In this document: piece by piece, positions 52,300-62,136 of the stretch | How positions within the stretch are numbered: the first letter of the stretch is position 1 | Layout of the letters: every line of letters begins with the position of its first letter | Source: Bhargavaea cecembensis | GTDB taxonomy: Bacteria > Bacillota > Bacilli > Bacillales_A > Planococcaceae | Direction of reading: 5' to 3' | DNA length: 64,000 nt | NCBI RefSeq assembly: GCF_001619585.1 | Contig: NZ_LQNT01000010.1 | Location: 1-64,000, forward strand | Translations under genes and position numbers: made by a program | Notes under the pieces: generated by a model | Seen by the model: the letters and a program-made list of their open reading frames with translations, nothing else | Told to the model about the DNA's origin: nothing | Database searches by the model: none

Positions 52300-53553
52300 A
52301 TGAAACTGGCCCGGAATATCATCATTGCCCTTATTGCCGGTGTCATCGTCGGTCTTGCGCTGAACCTGTTTGCTCCAAGTGTATTTGATCCGGTGGACAC
52401 GTACTTCTTCGGCCCTCTCGGAACGATTTTCCTAAACCTCATGAAGATGCTCGTCGTCCCGGTCGTTTTCGTTTCCATCGTCCTCGGAACAGTCGGCATC
52501 GGAGACCCGAAAAAATTGGGCCGGATCGGCAGCAAGACAATCGTGTATTTTCTCCTTACAACAGCAGTGGCCATCGTGATCGCACTTATACTGGCCCTTA
52601 TCCTGAAGCCCGGCACTGCAGGTAATTTTGATACGGCAAGCATCAATTATGAAGCACAGGAAGCACCGCCTGTCATGGATACGCTTCTGGGTATTATCCC
52701 GACCAACCCAGTCACTGCAATGGCTGAGGGGAACATGCTCCAGATCATCTTCTTTGCAGCACTGATCGGATTCGGTCTCGCCATGCTCGGCAAAAAGGTG
52801 GAGCGGGTCAAGGAAGTGATCGAACAGGCCAATGACCTGATCATGTACCTCATCACTTTTGTCATGAAGTTTGCGCCTTACGGGGCATTCGGCCTGATTG
52901 CTTCGGCTGTCGGAAGCCAGGGCTTCGATGCCATCCGGGCGATGGGCATGTACATGGGTGTTGTCCTGGGGGCACTCCTGATCCATTCGGTCGTCGTATA
53001 CGGCGGCACAGTGGCCCTGATCGGCAAGAGGAGTCCGATCTGGTTCTTTAAGAATTTCTTCCCGGCACAGGTCGTCGCGTTCAGTACGGCAAGTTCTGCC
53101 GCCACATTGCCGGTTTCTCTGAAGATGGCACAGGAACGGCTGAAGGTGCCGGAGTCGATCAGCTCCTTTACCCAGTCGCTCGGTGCCACGATCAACATGG
53201 ACGGCACAGCCATCATGCAGGGGGCTGCAGTCGTCTTTATCGCCCAGGCGTTCGGCATTGAGCTGTCGTTGGGGCAGCTGCTGATCGTCGTCCTGACCGC
53301 GGTCCTTGCAAGTATCGGAACCGCTGCCGTCCCGGGTGCCGGCCTCATCATGCTCGCGATGGTCCTCACTTCCGTCGGCCTTCCGGTTGAGGGGATTGCG
53401 CTCGTCCTCGGGGTCGACCGCCTGCTCGATATGGTGCGTACAGCCGTCAACATCACCGGGGACGCGGCATGTGCGGTTGTCGTCTCTCAGACGGAAGGAG
53501 TTCTCGGTGATCCGGAAATGGAAGGGGTTCCCGCAGAAAGCAAGACTGTCTGA
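52300..53553 (+). CDS. Dicarboxylate/amino acid:cation symporter (DctA/GltT family)
   Basis: 417 residues. The fold is clear from FSTASSAATLPVSLKMAQE (reentrant loop 1), SLGATINMDGTAIMQGAAVVF (NMDGT in TM7), and GTAAVPGAGLIMLAMVL plus LGVDRLLDMVRTAVNITGDAACAVVV. It imports glutamate/aspartate or C4-dicarboxylates with Na+ or H+. Presumed catabolite-regulated (cre). AAGGAGGGATCAATT precedes the ATG. Confidence 0.92.
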   Translation: MKLARNIIIALIAGVIVGLALNLFAPSVFDPVDTYFFGPLGTIFLNLMKMLVVPVVFVSIVLGTVGIGDPKKLGRIGSKTIVYFLLTTAVAIVIALILALILKPGTAGNFDTASINYEAQEAPPVMDTLLGIIPTNPVTAMAEGNMLQIIFFAALIGFGLAMLGKKVERVKEVIEQANDLIMYLITFVMKFAPYGAFGLIASAVGSQGFDAIRAMGMYMGVVLGALLIHSVVVYGGTVALIGKRSPIWFFKNFFPAQVVAFSTASSAATLPVSLKMAQERLKVPESISSFTQSLGATINMDGTAIMQGAAVVFIAQAFGIELSLGQLLIVVLTAVLASIGTAAVPGAGLIMLAMVLTSVGLPVEGIALVLGVDRLLDMVRTAVNITGDAACAVVVSQTEGVLGDPEMEGVPAESKTV

Positions 53554-53562
53554 TCTGAATAT

Positions 53563-53605
53563 AAAAGACCGCAGCAGCCTGACTAAAAGGCGCTGCGGTC
53601 TTTTT
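53563..53605. terminator. Bidirectional terminator
   Basis: AAAAGACCGCAGC / GCTGCGGTCTTTTT between convergent genes. Confidence 0.9.
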
Positions 53606-54632
53606 ATTGGTTTTCCAGGCGCTGCCTGTACAGCTCGTCCACGGGAACAAACAGGCCGACGGTTCCTTCTTCTTCATGGTTGAGCGTCGCAAAGACGATG
53701 CCGACGACCCGTCCATCTGAATCGAGAACAGGGCTGCCGCTGTTCCCGCGGTAAACAGGCGCTTCCATCATGATGACCGGCTCCTCAAGGCCGTTTACCC
53801 GGATCGGGCCGATCACATTGCCTTTGTTTGCTACTCCGCGGAAGCTGAGCGGGTTGCCGATAAAGGTGACCGGGTCCCCTTCCTGCAGGTGATAGGCGTC
53901 CGCCAGCTCAAGGGAAGGAAGCCCTGATTCATCATCGGCTTCAAGTACAGCCATATCGGATTCCGGATAGGATTCCGTCACGTCCGCCATGAAGCGCCGG
54001 TCATCCGAGAGGACGACCGATACCCGGTCGTAGCCTTCGATCACATGATGGTTGGTCAGGATCGTGCCGTCTTCGGAGATGACAAAGCCTGTTCCTGAAC
54101 CGTCAGGCGTGACGATGGAAACGACGGATTCCTTCTGAGCCTGCACGGTCTCCTGCTGTGAAAGCTGGGAGGACGTGCGCAGGAAGTCCACTGCCGACAG
54201 CGGGAACAGCTCAAGGACGAATGCGAATGTGCTGACGACCATCATGAGCGAGATGATCCAGATCATCGCCTTCGTGCCGAATGATGGCCGGCGTGGCGGA
54301 GCTTCCTCGGTCCGCTCCTTCAGCAGTGCCTCGCGCTGGGCCTCGAGGACGAGCAGCCTGATCTCCTCGTCTTCGGGATCTTCCGGTTCTTCAGAGACTG
54401 GTTTCCGATCAGCAGGCTCATTGTATTCGTGAAATTCGTCTTCGTCGAGCTCCTCTTCATCGAGGACATCGCCTTCCGCGATGGCATCCCAGACGACCCA
54501 GTCGTCGGGTTCCCATACGTCTTCTTCTATGTAGTCATCCGTATCCTGAATCGGATCCCGCTCTTCACGAGGAAGTTTGCGTTCATCCTCCCGGTCCGGA
54601 TAATCGTCATGCCGATCGTTTGGATTGCTCAT
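53604..54632 (-). CDS. Membrane-anchored HtrA-like serine protease without PDZ
   Basis: 342 residues from the ATG at 54632 (GAGGG nine bases upstream; frame extends to 54731). Residues 1-115 are a cytosolic, very acidic tail (many Asp/Glu), followed by a helix and one membrane segment (about 117-140), then a trypsin-like domain: His196 in TNHHVIEG, Asp226 in SDMAVLE and Ser298 in RGNSGSPVLD. It stops where a PDZ would start in HtrA/DegP, about 40 residues after the active Ser. It may process envelope proteins. The small membrane protein gene upstream (54735) is on the same strand, but a terminator lies between them. Confidence 0.88.
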   Translation of the reverse strand: MSNPNDRHDDYPDREDERKLPREERDPIQDTDDYIEEDVWEPDDWVVWDAIAEGDVLDEEELDEDEFHEYNEPADRKPVSEEPEDPEDEEIRLLVLEAQREALLKERTEEAPPRRPSFGTKAMIWIISLMMVVSTFAFVLELFPLSAVDFLRTSSQLSQQETVQAQKESVVSIVTPDGSGTGFVISEDGTILTNHHVIEGYDRVSVVLSDDRRFMADVTESYPESDMAVLEADDESGLPSLELADAYHLQEGDPVTFIGNPLSFRGVANKGNVIGPIRVNGLEEPVIMMEAPVYRGNSGSPVLDSDGRVVGIVFATLNHEEEGTVGLFVPVDELYRQRLENQ

Positions 54633-54696
54633 ACATCCACACCCTCGAAAGTTGCTTGGCTCCATTATACATGACGCCGGGGTGGAGGAATAAATG

Positions 54697-54724
54697 AAAA
54701 ACGGCTGCCCCGGGGGGACAGCCG
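54697..54724 (-). terminator. Terminator of the 70-aa protein gene
   Basis: CGGCTGTCCCC / GGGGCAGCCG on the minus strand followed by TTTTTCAT. Confidence 0.8.
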
Positions 54725-54734
54725 CCTTCATCGG

Positions 54735-54947
54735 TCAGTATTTACCGAACTTAAACAGTTTGGCCAGCGCCTTCAGGATGATCGCCAGTGCGAACAGGAC
54801 GATCAGGATTGCCACAATGATCACCAGCAGTGTAAAGAGTGGGCCTAATGGCAGGATTGCCGGAACGAGCAGGAACAGCCCGAGAATGGCATAGCCAGCC
54901 AGGATAGCTGCCAGGAACAGGTGGATGCTTTCTTTGTACTGAGTCAT
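54735..54947 (-). CDS. Small membrane protein, 70 aa
   Basis: AAGGAGGTGAGATATC before the ATG. Two hydrophobic segments (about 9-36 and 39-63: FLAAILAGYAILGLFLL and LVIIVAILIVLFALAII) and a short basic C terminus. No family recognised. Confidence 0.7.
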   Translation of the reverse strand: MTQYKESIHLFLAAILAGYAILGLFLLVPAILPLGPLFTLLVIIVAILIVLFALAIILKALAKLFKFGKY

Positions 54948-55078
54948 GATATCTCACCTCCTTATCAACCACAGTTTATTCCGGCTTTTTGCCGGCACCG
55001 GGGCGATTGAAGGGGAAGCGGAGGGTATTGGCGAAGAACCTGTGAGAACAGAGTCTATCTGGGAAGGGGAAATGGGAG

Positions 55079-55576
55079 ATGGGACCTGGTAGAGAGTCAG
55101 AGAAAGTCATCCGGGAGCTCGGGGCGTACTCCGAATGGCTCGGGGAGATCAGTACTGTTGAGCCGTCTATCTTAGAGGAGCGCGTCAAGGAAGGGAAGTG
55201 GTCGGCAAGTGAAATCATCGCCCATATTCTGAAATGGGATGAGCACCTGACCAATCGGGTGATTCCTGCCGTGCTGGACGGAAAGGGAATGGAGTTCCCG
55301 CAGTTCGGCCCATTTAACGACAGGGCAGCGGCTTATGCACGAACCGTATCGCCAGGAGCACTTATTGAGGAAGCACAGGATACTCGGAATCAGCTGATAT
55401 CCCGCCTGTTGGAACTGCCGGAGAAAGTGCTTGTAAGACCGGTGTCGTCAAACGGTGAAACCCATTGCCCGCATACCGGCCAGCCTTATACGCTGATCTA
55501 CATCATTGGAGATTTTATCTATCATGATCGCCATCACCGGAAACAGGTTGATGGGTTCCTGGAAGATGCACAATAA
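55079..55576 (+). CDS. DinB-like four-helix protein
   Basis: 165 residues. The DinB/YfiT fold is suggested by WSASEIIAHILKWDEHLTNRV and the C-terminal DFIYHDRHHRKQVDGFLE, giving the three metal-binding His of these proteins (HILK, YHDRHH). Members include thiol-dependent transferases; substrate unknown. The start is chosen because the earlier ATG at 55072 is closed by a stop codon. Confidence 0.82.
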   Translation: MGPGRESEKVIRELGAYSEWLGEISTVEPSILEERVKEGKWSASEIIAHILKWDEHLTNRVIPAVLDGKGMEFPQFGPFNDRAAAYARTVSPGALIEEAQDTRNQLISRLLELPEKVLVRPVSSNGETHCPHTGQPYTLIYIIGDFIYHDRHHRKQVDGFLEDAQ

Positions 55577-55579
55577 TAC

Positions 55580-55608
55580 CCCGTCCGCTGAATCAGGCGG
55601 ACGGGGCG
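55580..55608. terminator. Terminator after the DinB-like gene
   Basis: CCCCGTCCGC / GGCGGACGGGG with TGAATCA loop and GTTGTTCTT, possibly also serving the convergent catalase gene. Confidence 0.75.
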
Positions 55609-55629
55609 TTGTTCTTAACCCTTCCTATT

Positions 55630-57681
55630 TCAAACCAGAACTCGCTCCCAGAATCGGTGGGCGGCAATGGCCTCCACAAATTCTTCGGTGAATTCTTTGA
55701 TGTCCGTTCCGGTGATGACTCCGGGTTTTCCTTCAAGATCATTGACTCTCAGCCACTCGATCCCTTCACCGGTCGCGCCGATCGGCTTATAGTGCGAAAA
55801 CGCCTCGTCAATAAAGTAGGCGGCATCTTTGTTGAATTTCCTGTTTTTGCGGCTTCCCCTGATCATGTAGACGGCATCGAATAACACCGATTTTGCAGTC
55901 AGGAAGGTGTGCTGCGCTTTTACCTTTACCCCGTTCGTGCCTTGTACGGTCCCGATTCTCTCACTGATAATTTCCGGCATGATCCCCTCGTCCGTCAGTC
56001 TCTCCAGCACATAGCGAACCTCCGGGCCGTTGAATCCATCCGTCAGTATGACAGCGACTCTACGGGTTATTGCTGTTTTTGCCGTGTTTTCCTGGCTGAG
56101 GGCAGGGGAGGATTTGGTAACGCTCGAGCCGCCCCCCTCAGGAGGTTTTGCCCCGACATTCACTGCAAAGGCGGTCGCCAGTTCCACGCTTACATTGGCG
56201 AACATATCCACTACCTGCTGTTTGACCGACTGGCTTTTCACTTTCCCGAGCTCGAAGCTGAACGCCTCGATGATATGCGCCTTTTCATGGTTGGTCATGC
56301 TATTCCAGAAAAGCGTCGCCTGAGAAAAGAAATCTTCGAAGCTCTCGCTGCGTGCCCGGATTTTGCGGCCTTCCACTTTTTCCTGATAGGTTTCATAACC
56401 GCCTTCTTCCGGGGGAACCGGCGCAGGAGTGTTGCCGGCAAGGGAGTTCCTGTGATAACTCACTTTCCCGAGATTGATGGTCTGGCGGTGGTAGCCATCG
56501 CGCTGGTTGTTATGGAACTGTACAATCGGACGGTTGATCGGAATCTCATGGAAGTTGGGTCCGCCAAGGCGGATCAGTTGAGTATCCAGATAGGAAAACA
56601 GTCGCCCCTGTAACAGCGGGTCATTGGTGAAGTCAATGCCCGGTACGACATTGCCCAGGTGGAACGCGGCCTGTTCCGTTTCGGCAAAGAAATTGTCCGT
56701 ATTCCGGTTCAGGGTCATCTTTCCGACAGGGATGACCGGTATGTCTTCTTCCGGCCAAAGCTTGGTGGCATCAAGGATGTCGAATCCGAGACTGAATTCG
56801 TCCTCTTCGGGTAGAATCTGTACGCCAAGTTCGTATTCCGGGTAAAATCCTTTTTCAATGGCATTCCAAATATCATTTCGGTGATAATCCGGATCGATGC
56901 CCGCCAGTTTGTGGGCTTCATCCCACACGAGGGAGTGTGTCCCCAATGCAGGTTTCCAATGGAACTTCACAAAATGGGCTTTCCCCTCATCATTGACAAG
57001 GCGGAAGGTATGGACGCCGAACCCTTGCATCATGCGGAAGCTCCGCGGAATGGCCCGGTCTGACATGATCCACATGATCATATGGGCGGATTCCTGGTTG
57101 TTCGCGACAAAGTCCCAGAACGTGTCGTGGGCAGTGGAAGCCTGAGGGATCTCATTGTCCGGCTCGGGTTTGAAAGCATGGACAACGTCCGGGAACTTAA
57201 TGGCATCCTGAATGAAGAAAACAGGAATGTTATTTCCGACCAGGTCATAGTTTCCTTCTTCGGTATAAAACTTAGTCGCAAACCCCCGGGCATCCCGGAC
57301 CGTGTCCGCAGAGCCCCGTGATCCGTTAACAGTAGAAAAGCGGACAAATACAGGGGTCTTTTTCGAAGTGTCCTGCAGGAATTTCGCGCTCGTATACTTT
57401 TTCATGTTTTTGTAGAGCTGAAACTCACCATGCACGGCAAAACCGCGTGCGTGTACCACCCGTTCCGGAATCCGTTCGTGGTCAAAATGCGTCAGTTTTT
57501 CGCGGAAATGAAAATCCTCCATGATGGTCGGTCCACGGACTCCCGCTTTCAGGGAGAATTCATCTTCCGAGACTTTTAATCCCTGGTTGGTCGTCATGGC
57601 TTTGCCCTTGTCGTCTACGCGGAATGATTCCAATTGCTCGTCTTTACTGTTCATTTCATTCTCATGATCATGCTGATCCAT
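55630..57681 (-). CDS. katE: Large-subunit catalase (KatE type) with C-terminal DJ-1-like domain
   Basis: 683 residues from the ATG at 57681 (AGGAGGG eight bases upstream). Catalytic His in [13 protein letters not shown], Asn in YDLVGNN, proximal Tyr in [16 protein letters not shown]. Residues about 560-683 add the flavodoxin/DJ-1-like domain ([22 protein letters not shown]) typical of clade 2 HPII catalases. It is distinct from KatA at 28607 and the other main catalase clade; no PerR box is apparent upstream. SigB/stress control is possible but unseen. Confidence 0.95.
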   Translation of the reverse strand: MDQHDHENEMNSKDEQLESFRVDDKGKAMTTNQGLKVSEDEFSLKAGVRGPTIMEDFHFREKLTHFDHERIPERVVHARGFAVHGEFQLYKNMKKYTSAKFLQDTSKKTPVFVRFSTVNGSRGSADTVRDARGFATKFYTEEGNYDLVGNNIPVFFIQDAIKFPDVVHAFKPEPDNEIPQASTAHDTFWDFVANNQESAHMIMWIMSDRAIPRSFRMMQGFGVHTFRLVNDEGKAHFVKFHWKPALGTHSLVWDEAHKLAGIDPDYHRNDIWNAIEKGFYPEYELGVQILPEEDEFSLGFDILDATKLWPEEDIPVIPVGKMTLNRNTDNFFAETEQAAFHLGNVVPGIDFTNDPLLQGRLFSYLDTQLIRLGGPNFHEIPINRPIVQFHNNQRDGYHRQTINLGKVSYHRNSLAGNTPAPVPPEEGGYETYQEKVEGRKIRARSESFEDFFSQATLFWNSMTNHEKAHIIEAFSFELGKVKSQSVKQQVVDMFANVSVELATAFAVNVGAKPPEGGGSSVTKSSPALSQENTAKTAITRRVAVILTDGFNGPEVRYVLERLTDEGIMPEIISERIGTVQGTNGVKVKAQHTFLTAKSVLFDAVYMIRGSRKNRKFNKDAAYFIDEAFSHYKPIGATGEGIEWLRVNDLEGKPGVITGTDIKEFTEEFVEAIAAHRFWERVLV

Positions 57682-57807
57682 AGGAATATCCCTCCTCATC
57701 ATTTAAGGGTATGTGCCACCAGAAAGGATTATTGAAGAAATTTGTATCCCTTAGAGGCTTTTTTATGTGAGGAGGGATGCCTTCTATTAAAAAGGCTTAA
57801 TCATCTC

Positions 57808-58983
57808 TCAGTTTTTCGACGAAGGCTCATCCTGGTGATGGCCCAGTGCCTGGTCAGCAAGTGCCCGGGTGGCCATATCATCTGCCGGCGGGTTATGGAG
57901 GCCGGCCCGGACGTTCCGGTAATAGCGCTGGAGCGGATTGGTCCGCTGCAGGCTTTTTGCGCCCGCGACCCGCATCGCTTTGTCCACAATTGAGATGGCG
58001 GCGTTGGTGACAGTCGTTTTGGCGACGGGCACCTCATGGCCAAGATGAGGCCGGCGCGCCGGGTCGTCGTGCGCATCTGCCACGCTGTAGAGCACATGGC
58101 GCGCCTGCGACAGTTCCAGGTCCATCTCGCCGATCATCTGGCGGACGTTCGGCAGCTGACTGATCGGGCCTTTGATGCTGTTGGGTGCGTGCCTCCCGGC
58201 AAAGTCCACGGCAAAGTCCCGTGCCGCCTGGGCAATGCCGAGGTAGGCGGCCGGCATATGCAAAAGCCAGCCGTCAAATGCCGGTCCGCCCGGTTTCCGG
58301 AAAGGCAGTTCCACAAGTGCTCCTTCGTCTACCCGGACTTGTTCGAGGACAAGATCGTGGCTGCCGGTGCCGCGCATGGAGACGACGTCCCACGTCTCGT
58401 CGATGGAAAGACCCTTCAGATCCCGGTGGAGAAGGAAGAAGCCGACCCGTTCCTTGTCTTCCACCCAGGCAGAGGTGAGAAAGTAGGTGAGGGAAGGGGA
58501 GCCGGTCGTGAACGTCTTCCGGCCGCTGATCACATACGAATCCCCGTCGCGAACGGCCACTGTGCCCGGTTTTCCGCCCCGGGAAGGGCTGCCGGTCGCA
58601 GCTTCGCTCACCGCACGGTTGACGAGGGCGCCTCCCTTCAGTTCTTTTGCGAAGAACTCCAGCATCTCCCCGCTCCAGCTCTGCTGTTCGAATATCCCGC
58701 CCGGCACGCCCAGGTTCCAGCCGACCGAGAGGGCAATATTCTCGTCAAACCGGGCGATTGTTTCCTGATAAAGAACCATATCGTGCACGCCCGCTCCGGC
58801 GCCGCCAAATTCTTTAGGCACGGCCAGTGCCGTGTAGCCGGACCCGGCGAGCTTTCGGATTTGCTCTGACGGGTACGTTCCGGCTTCATCGCGTTCCTGT
58901 GCGTCCCTGGCAAACTCCCTGCCGAGCTCTGTCAGCTTGCGGACCCATTCTTTCTGCTGTTCTGTCCTGATGAATAACTCCAT
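57808..58983 (-). CDS. Acyl-CoA dehydrogenase-like flavoprotein (YdbM/DszC type)
   Basis: 391 residues from the ATG at 58983 (GAGGG upstream). ACAD fold: GYTALAVPKEFGGAGAGVHDM, FTTGSPSLTYFLTSAW, DVVSMRGTGSHDLVLEQVRV, and C-terminal VAGAKSLQRTNPLQRYYRNVRAGLHNPPADDM. This last part, with R-x-x-R-A-G-L-H-N-P-P, resembles SfnB/DszC-type sulfur-acquisition oxygenases rather than classical ACADs. A sulfur role would fit the nearby SAM-controlled genes, but a terminator separates them. Confidence 0.85.
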   Translation of the reverse strand: MELFIRTEQQKEWVRKLTELGREFARDAQERDEAGTYPSEQIRKLAGSGYTALAVPKEFGGAGAGVHDMVLYQETIARFDENIALSVGWNLGVPGGIFEQQSWSGEMLEFFAKELKGGALVNRAVSEAATGSPSRGGKPGTVAVRDGDSYVISGRKTFTTGSPSLTYFLTSAWVEDKERVGFFLLHRDLKGLSIDETWDVVSMRGTGSHDLVLEQVRVDEGALVELPFRKPGGPAFDGWLLHMPAAYLGIAQAARDFAVDFAGRHAPNSIKGPISQLPNVRQMIGEMDLELSQARHVLYSVADAHDDPARRPHLGHEVPVAKTTVTNAAISIVDKAMRVAGAKSLQRTNPLQRYYRNVRAGLHNPPADDMATRALADQALGHHQDEPSSKN

Positions 58984-59044
58984 CGTTCGCCCTCCTAGAT
59001 ACAGATATTACTTAAAGTGTACAGGACTAGTCGGGGATGGGTGA

Positions 59045-59087
59045 AACAAAACCTCCGCCCGCCGGGATCAGTCGGCAGATGGAGGTG
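59045..59087 (-). terminator. Terminator of the metE-like gene
   Basis: ACCTCC..TGCCG pairs with CGGCGGGC..GGAGGT on the minus strand, followed by TTTTGTTTC. Confidence 0.65.
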
Positions 59088-59104
59088 GAATCATCCATTC
59101 AATT

Positions 59105-60235
59105 TCATTTTCCCCAGACGTCCTCCGCGATTTTTACAACATGGCGGATCTTCGCCCATTGCTCGTCTTCGGTCAGCTTATTGCCTTCTTCCGTTGACGC
59201 GAACCCGCACTGCGGGCTGAGCGCTAGCTGCTCAAGCGGCAGAAACTCGGAAGCTTCCCGGATCCTCGCCTTGATCAATTCTTCATCCTCCAGTTCAGGG
59301 TGTTTGGATGTGACGAGTCCCAGAACGACGGTGAGGTCCGGCCGGGTTACGTGGCGGAGCGGTTCAAATCCGCCCGAGCGATCATCATCAAACTCGAGGA
59401 ACAGGCCGTCGACATCCAGGCCACCAAAGATGACCTTCCCGGCTGCCTCGTAGCTGCCGCTCGTAAAGTGAGTCGACCGGAAATTGCCTCGGCAGATGTG
59501 CATCGTGACGAGCAGGTCGTCCGGCCGGTCCGCGATCGCGCCGTTGATGGCTTCGGCAAACTGAAGGATCAGGCGGTCCGGGTCGGAGCCGTCCTCACGG
59601 ATTCGGTTCCGCTCTTCTTCCGTGAAGAATGACGTCCAGGCGGTGTCGTCAATCTGCAGATACCTGCAGCCTGCATCATACAGGTCGCGGATCAGCGCGT
59701 GGTATGCCGGAATCACGTCCTGATAGAACTCTTCTTTCTTTTGATAGACATCCGTCTCAAGCGCTGCACGGCCAAAGACGAGATTCGGGCTCGGGATCGT
59801 GAACTTCACCGGTGTCCCATCACCCGCGATTTCCTTCAGCTTCCTGAAATGGTGAATGAACGGGTGGTTGCCGCTGTAGCCGATTTTCCCTGTTACTTTG
59901 ATGCCGACAGGGCGCACTTCGATGCCCGTGAACTTGCGGGTACCGTTCTCGACTTCACGGAATTCAATACCGTCAAGCCCTGCAAGAAAGTCGAGATGCC
60001 ACCAGCTGCGGCGGAATTCGCCGTCAGTGACGGCAGACAGGCCGTTCTCAAGCTGCGCCTGAACGAGCTTGCCGATTTCTTCATCCTCCACACGGGTCAG
60101 TTCCTCCCGGGTGATCGAGCCGTTGCTGAACTGTTCCCGGGCGTCTTTCAGGCGCTGTGGGCGGAGAAAGCTGCCCACGTGGTCGGCCTTGAACGGGGTG
60201 CGGATGTTTTGGGTTTCTGTCAGATTGGATGTCAT
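59105..60235 (-). CDS. Methionine synthase-like protein (MetE C-terminal domain, YxjG/YxjH type)
   Basis: 376 residues: MetE C-terminal domain only. PFKADHVGSFLRPQRLKDAREQF, TDGEFRRSWWHLDFLAGLDGI, CRYLQIDDTAWTSFF, DDLLVTMHICRGNFRS with the Zn ligand Cys and the LSPQCGFAS end with the second Cys. In B. subtilis these YxjG/YxjH proteins are S-box-controlled methyltransferases. Follows the truncated MetI-like gene in one S-box operon. A full folate-dependent MetE is not present here. Confidence 0.92.
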   Translation of the reverse strand: MTSNLTETQNIRTPFKADHVGSFLRPQRLKDAREQFSNGSITREELTRVEDEEIGKLVQAQLENGLSAVTDGEFRRSWWHLDFLAGLDGIEFREVENGTRKFTGIEVRPVGIKVTGKIGYSGNHPFIHHFRKLKEIAGDGTPVKFTIPSPNLVFGRAALETDVYQKKEEFYQDVIPAYHALIRDLYDAGCRYLQIDDTAWTSFFTEEERNRIREDGSDPDRLILQFAEAINGAIADRPDDLLVTMHICRGNFRSTHFTSGSYEAAGKVIFGGLDVDGLFLEFDDDRSGGFEPLRHVTRPDLTVVLGLVTSKHPELEDEELIKARIREASEFLPLEQLALSPQCGFASTEEGNKLTEDEQWAKIRHVVKIAEDVWGK

Positions 60236-60333
60236 GATGATTCCTCATTTCTCTTTGTATGGTCAGGCATAGGGTGCTGCCGGTTATGCGCGCGTGTGAT
60301 CTTCAGGCGGGATGTCCGCATGAATGCACCGGT

Positions 60334-61047
60334 TCAGATTCCGGATAGGCGGCGCTTCCCTGCATTTTCCTCGTGATGTTTCATGCGGAGGGGGAGTGTC
60401 TGGAGTCCGCGGAATATCTGCTTTGATTCGGAAGCGGAAAGAGCCGCTCCTGCAGCATGATGGTGTGCGGCAAGGTTCTTGCAGAGTGCCTCACCTTTTG
60501 CGGCGACCAACCCGGCCTGCACGTCATGATTCCCGGCAAGGTAATGGGTTTCGCTATGGATGACGATGTCGGCACCCAGCGCAATCGGCTTCCGGGTGAT
60601 TGGTGTATAGCGCGTATGATCAACGATGAGGAGAAGGCTGTACTTTTTGGCGATCCGGGCATAGCCTTCAATATCGGCCTCCTCCGAAAACGGACGCGGC
60701 AGCGATTCAAGATAAATGGCTTTTGTTGTGTCTGTCACCGCACACTCGACTTCCCCGGGTTTGCCGAATGGCAGGTAGTCGACCGGGATCCCATGCTGCT
60801 TACGGTAATACTCAAACAACCGGCGTGTATCGGCCTGCAGATCTTCCGGAGCGATGAGACCTTCACCAGGACGGAAAAGGGACATCACGGTGGCAATCGC
60901 CGCCCTGCCCGTATTGCAGGCAAACGCGGCGTCCGCCTCTTCAAGAGAAGTGACGGCTTTCTCAAGGAGGGAGCGGGCAGACGGGCCGGCTGCAGGTGTT
61001 CGGTTCCCTGGCAGGGAAAGCATGGTGGCCACATGACTATTCGACAT
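60334..61047 (-). pseudogene. Truncated MetI-like protein lacking the PLP lysine
   Basis: 237 residues, versus about 375 for cystathionine gamma-synthase/MetI. The alignment to MetI by eye is clear through the middle (EADIEGYARIAKKYSLLLIVD.T.YTP, ALGADIVIHS, and SLPLRM.HHEENA), but the lysine of S-A-T-K-Y-L is His168 (SETHYLAGNHD). The N-terminal PLP region is shortened and the last about 120 residues are absent. SD AAAGG suits the ATG at 61047. The frame is intact, so it may be a folded non-catalytic relic or adaptor rather than ordinary decay. Sits directly after the S-box. Confidence 0.6.
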
Positions 61048-61084
61048 GTCAGACATCCTTTCATTCAAGTTTGGAAGAGCATAC

Positions 61085-61245
61085 GAAAAAGGACCCTCTC
61101 GAAAATAAGAAGAGGGTCCTGATCAAGTCAGGGTATCTTCTTATCTTCCGGATCCTCTCGGAATCCGCTGGAAGTAGCACCTGTGCCACAGGGCAGGTTG
61201 CTGAGACATCAAAGGGCCAGTCCCTCCGTCTCTCTGGATAAGAAT
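61085..61245 (-). ncRNA. SAM-I (S-box) riboswitch 3
   Basis: Minus-strand aptamer from 61244: CTTATCCAGAG, GGAGGGACTGGCCC, CAGCAACC, GGTGCTACTTCC, closing with GGAAGATAAGAAG at 61137. The terminator (GGACCCTCT/AGAGGGTCC, TTTTT) spans 61086-61120. It controls the MetI-like and MetE-like genes. Confidence 0.95.
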
Positions 61246-61449
61246 AATTCGATTCAATTGTTTGAAAAATGATTGCTTTCACTTTACCACTGAACCCTGC
61301 AGGCCGCAAGCCCTTATGAGAACTGAAAAAAATGGTTCAGACTCCGGTGAGCAACTTCAAGGATAGACCATTCCGCTTCGTGTATCATATCTGTGGATGA
61401 GCCGGAGTCGAATCCGGCAATACAGAATTTCTGAAGGAGTGTATCGTCC

Positions 61450-62016
61450 ATGCCGATCAAAGTAAAAGCGATTATCGGGAGCACCAGCTCCACATCTTTT
61501 AACCTGAAAGTCGTAGAATCCATGCGCAGCCGCTATGCGGACCGCCTGGAAATCACGCCGGTTTTCATCAATGCTCTTGAGCCTTTCGCCATACACATTG
61601 AAAACAGTCCGTCTGAAGACGTCCTCGACTTCAAGAAAGACGTGGCTGATTCCGACGCGGTCCTCTTTGCCGTACCGGAATACAACTTCTCCATCCCTGG
61701 CCAGCTGAAAAACGCCATCGACTGGATGAGCCGCGGCGAACTCGTGCTGAACAATAAGCCGACATTCATCGTCGGTGCGTCGATGGGCGCGCTCGGCTCT
61801 GTCCGTGCCCAGCAGCACCTGCGTGAGATCCTGTCAAACCCGAACCTCGCTCCGGCTCTGCTCCCTCAGAACGAAGTGTACATCGGTTCCGTCCACGAGA
61901 AATTGGACGAAGCGGGCAACCTGACAGACGAAGCGACCCTCGCATTCCTCGACCTCGTCGTCGACAACTTCATCAAGTTCTACGAGAAGGAAAAAGCAGC
62001 TGCAGCTGCTAACTGA
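61450..62016 (+). CDS. NAD(P)H-dependent FMN reductase (ChrR/YieF-like)
   Basis: 188 residues. Flavodoxin-like fold: IIGSTSSTSFNLKVVESM phosphate loop, PEYNFSIPGQLKNAIDWMSR, SMGALGSVRAQQHLREIL. FMN-dependent quinone/chromate/azo reduction or supply of reduced FMN. It could supply FMNH2 to the two-component monooxygenases of the window, but it lies far from them. AAGGAGTG before the ATG. Confidence 0.9.
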   Translation: MPIKVKAIIGSTSSTSFNLKVVESMRSRYADRLEITPVFINALEPFAIHIENSPSEDVLDFKKDVADSDAVLFAVPEYNFSIPGQLKNAIDWMSRGELVLNNKPTFIVGASMGALGSVRAQQHLREILSNPNLAPALLPQNEVYIGSVHEKLDEAGNLTDEATLAFLDLVVDNFIKFYEKEKAAAAAN

Positions 62017-62023
62017 CCGAACC

Positions 62024-62055
62024 GCCCATCCGGCATTGCCGGATGGGCTCTTTTA
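62024..62055 (+). terminator. Terminator after the FMN reductase gene
   Basis: GCCCATCCGGC / GCCGGATGGGC with ATT loop and TCTTTT. Confidence 0.85.
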
Positions 62056-62136
62056 ATGGAGCATTGCCGGTCTGATTGCCTAAGCGCACTTGCGGGTAGA
62101 CTCCAATAGAGAGGACAAACGGAAGGAGAGATTCCC

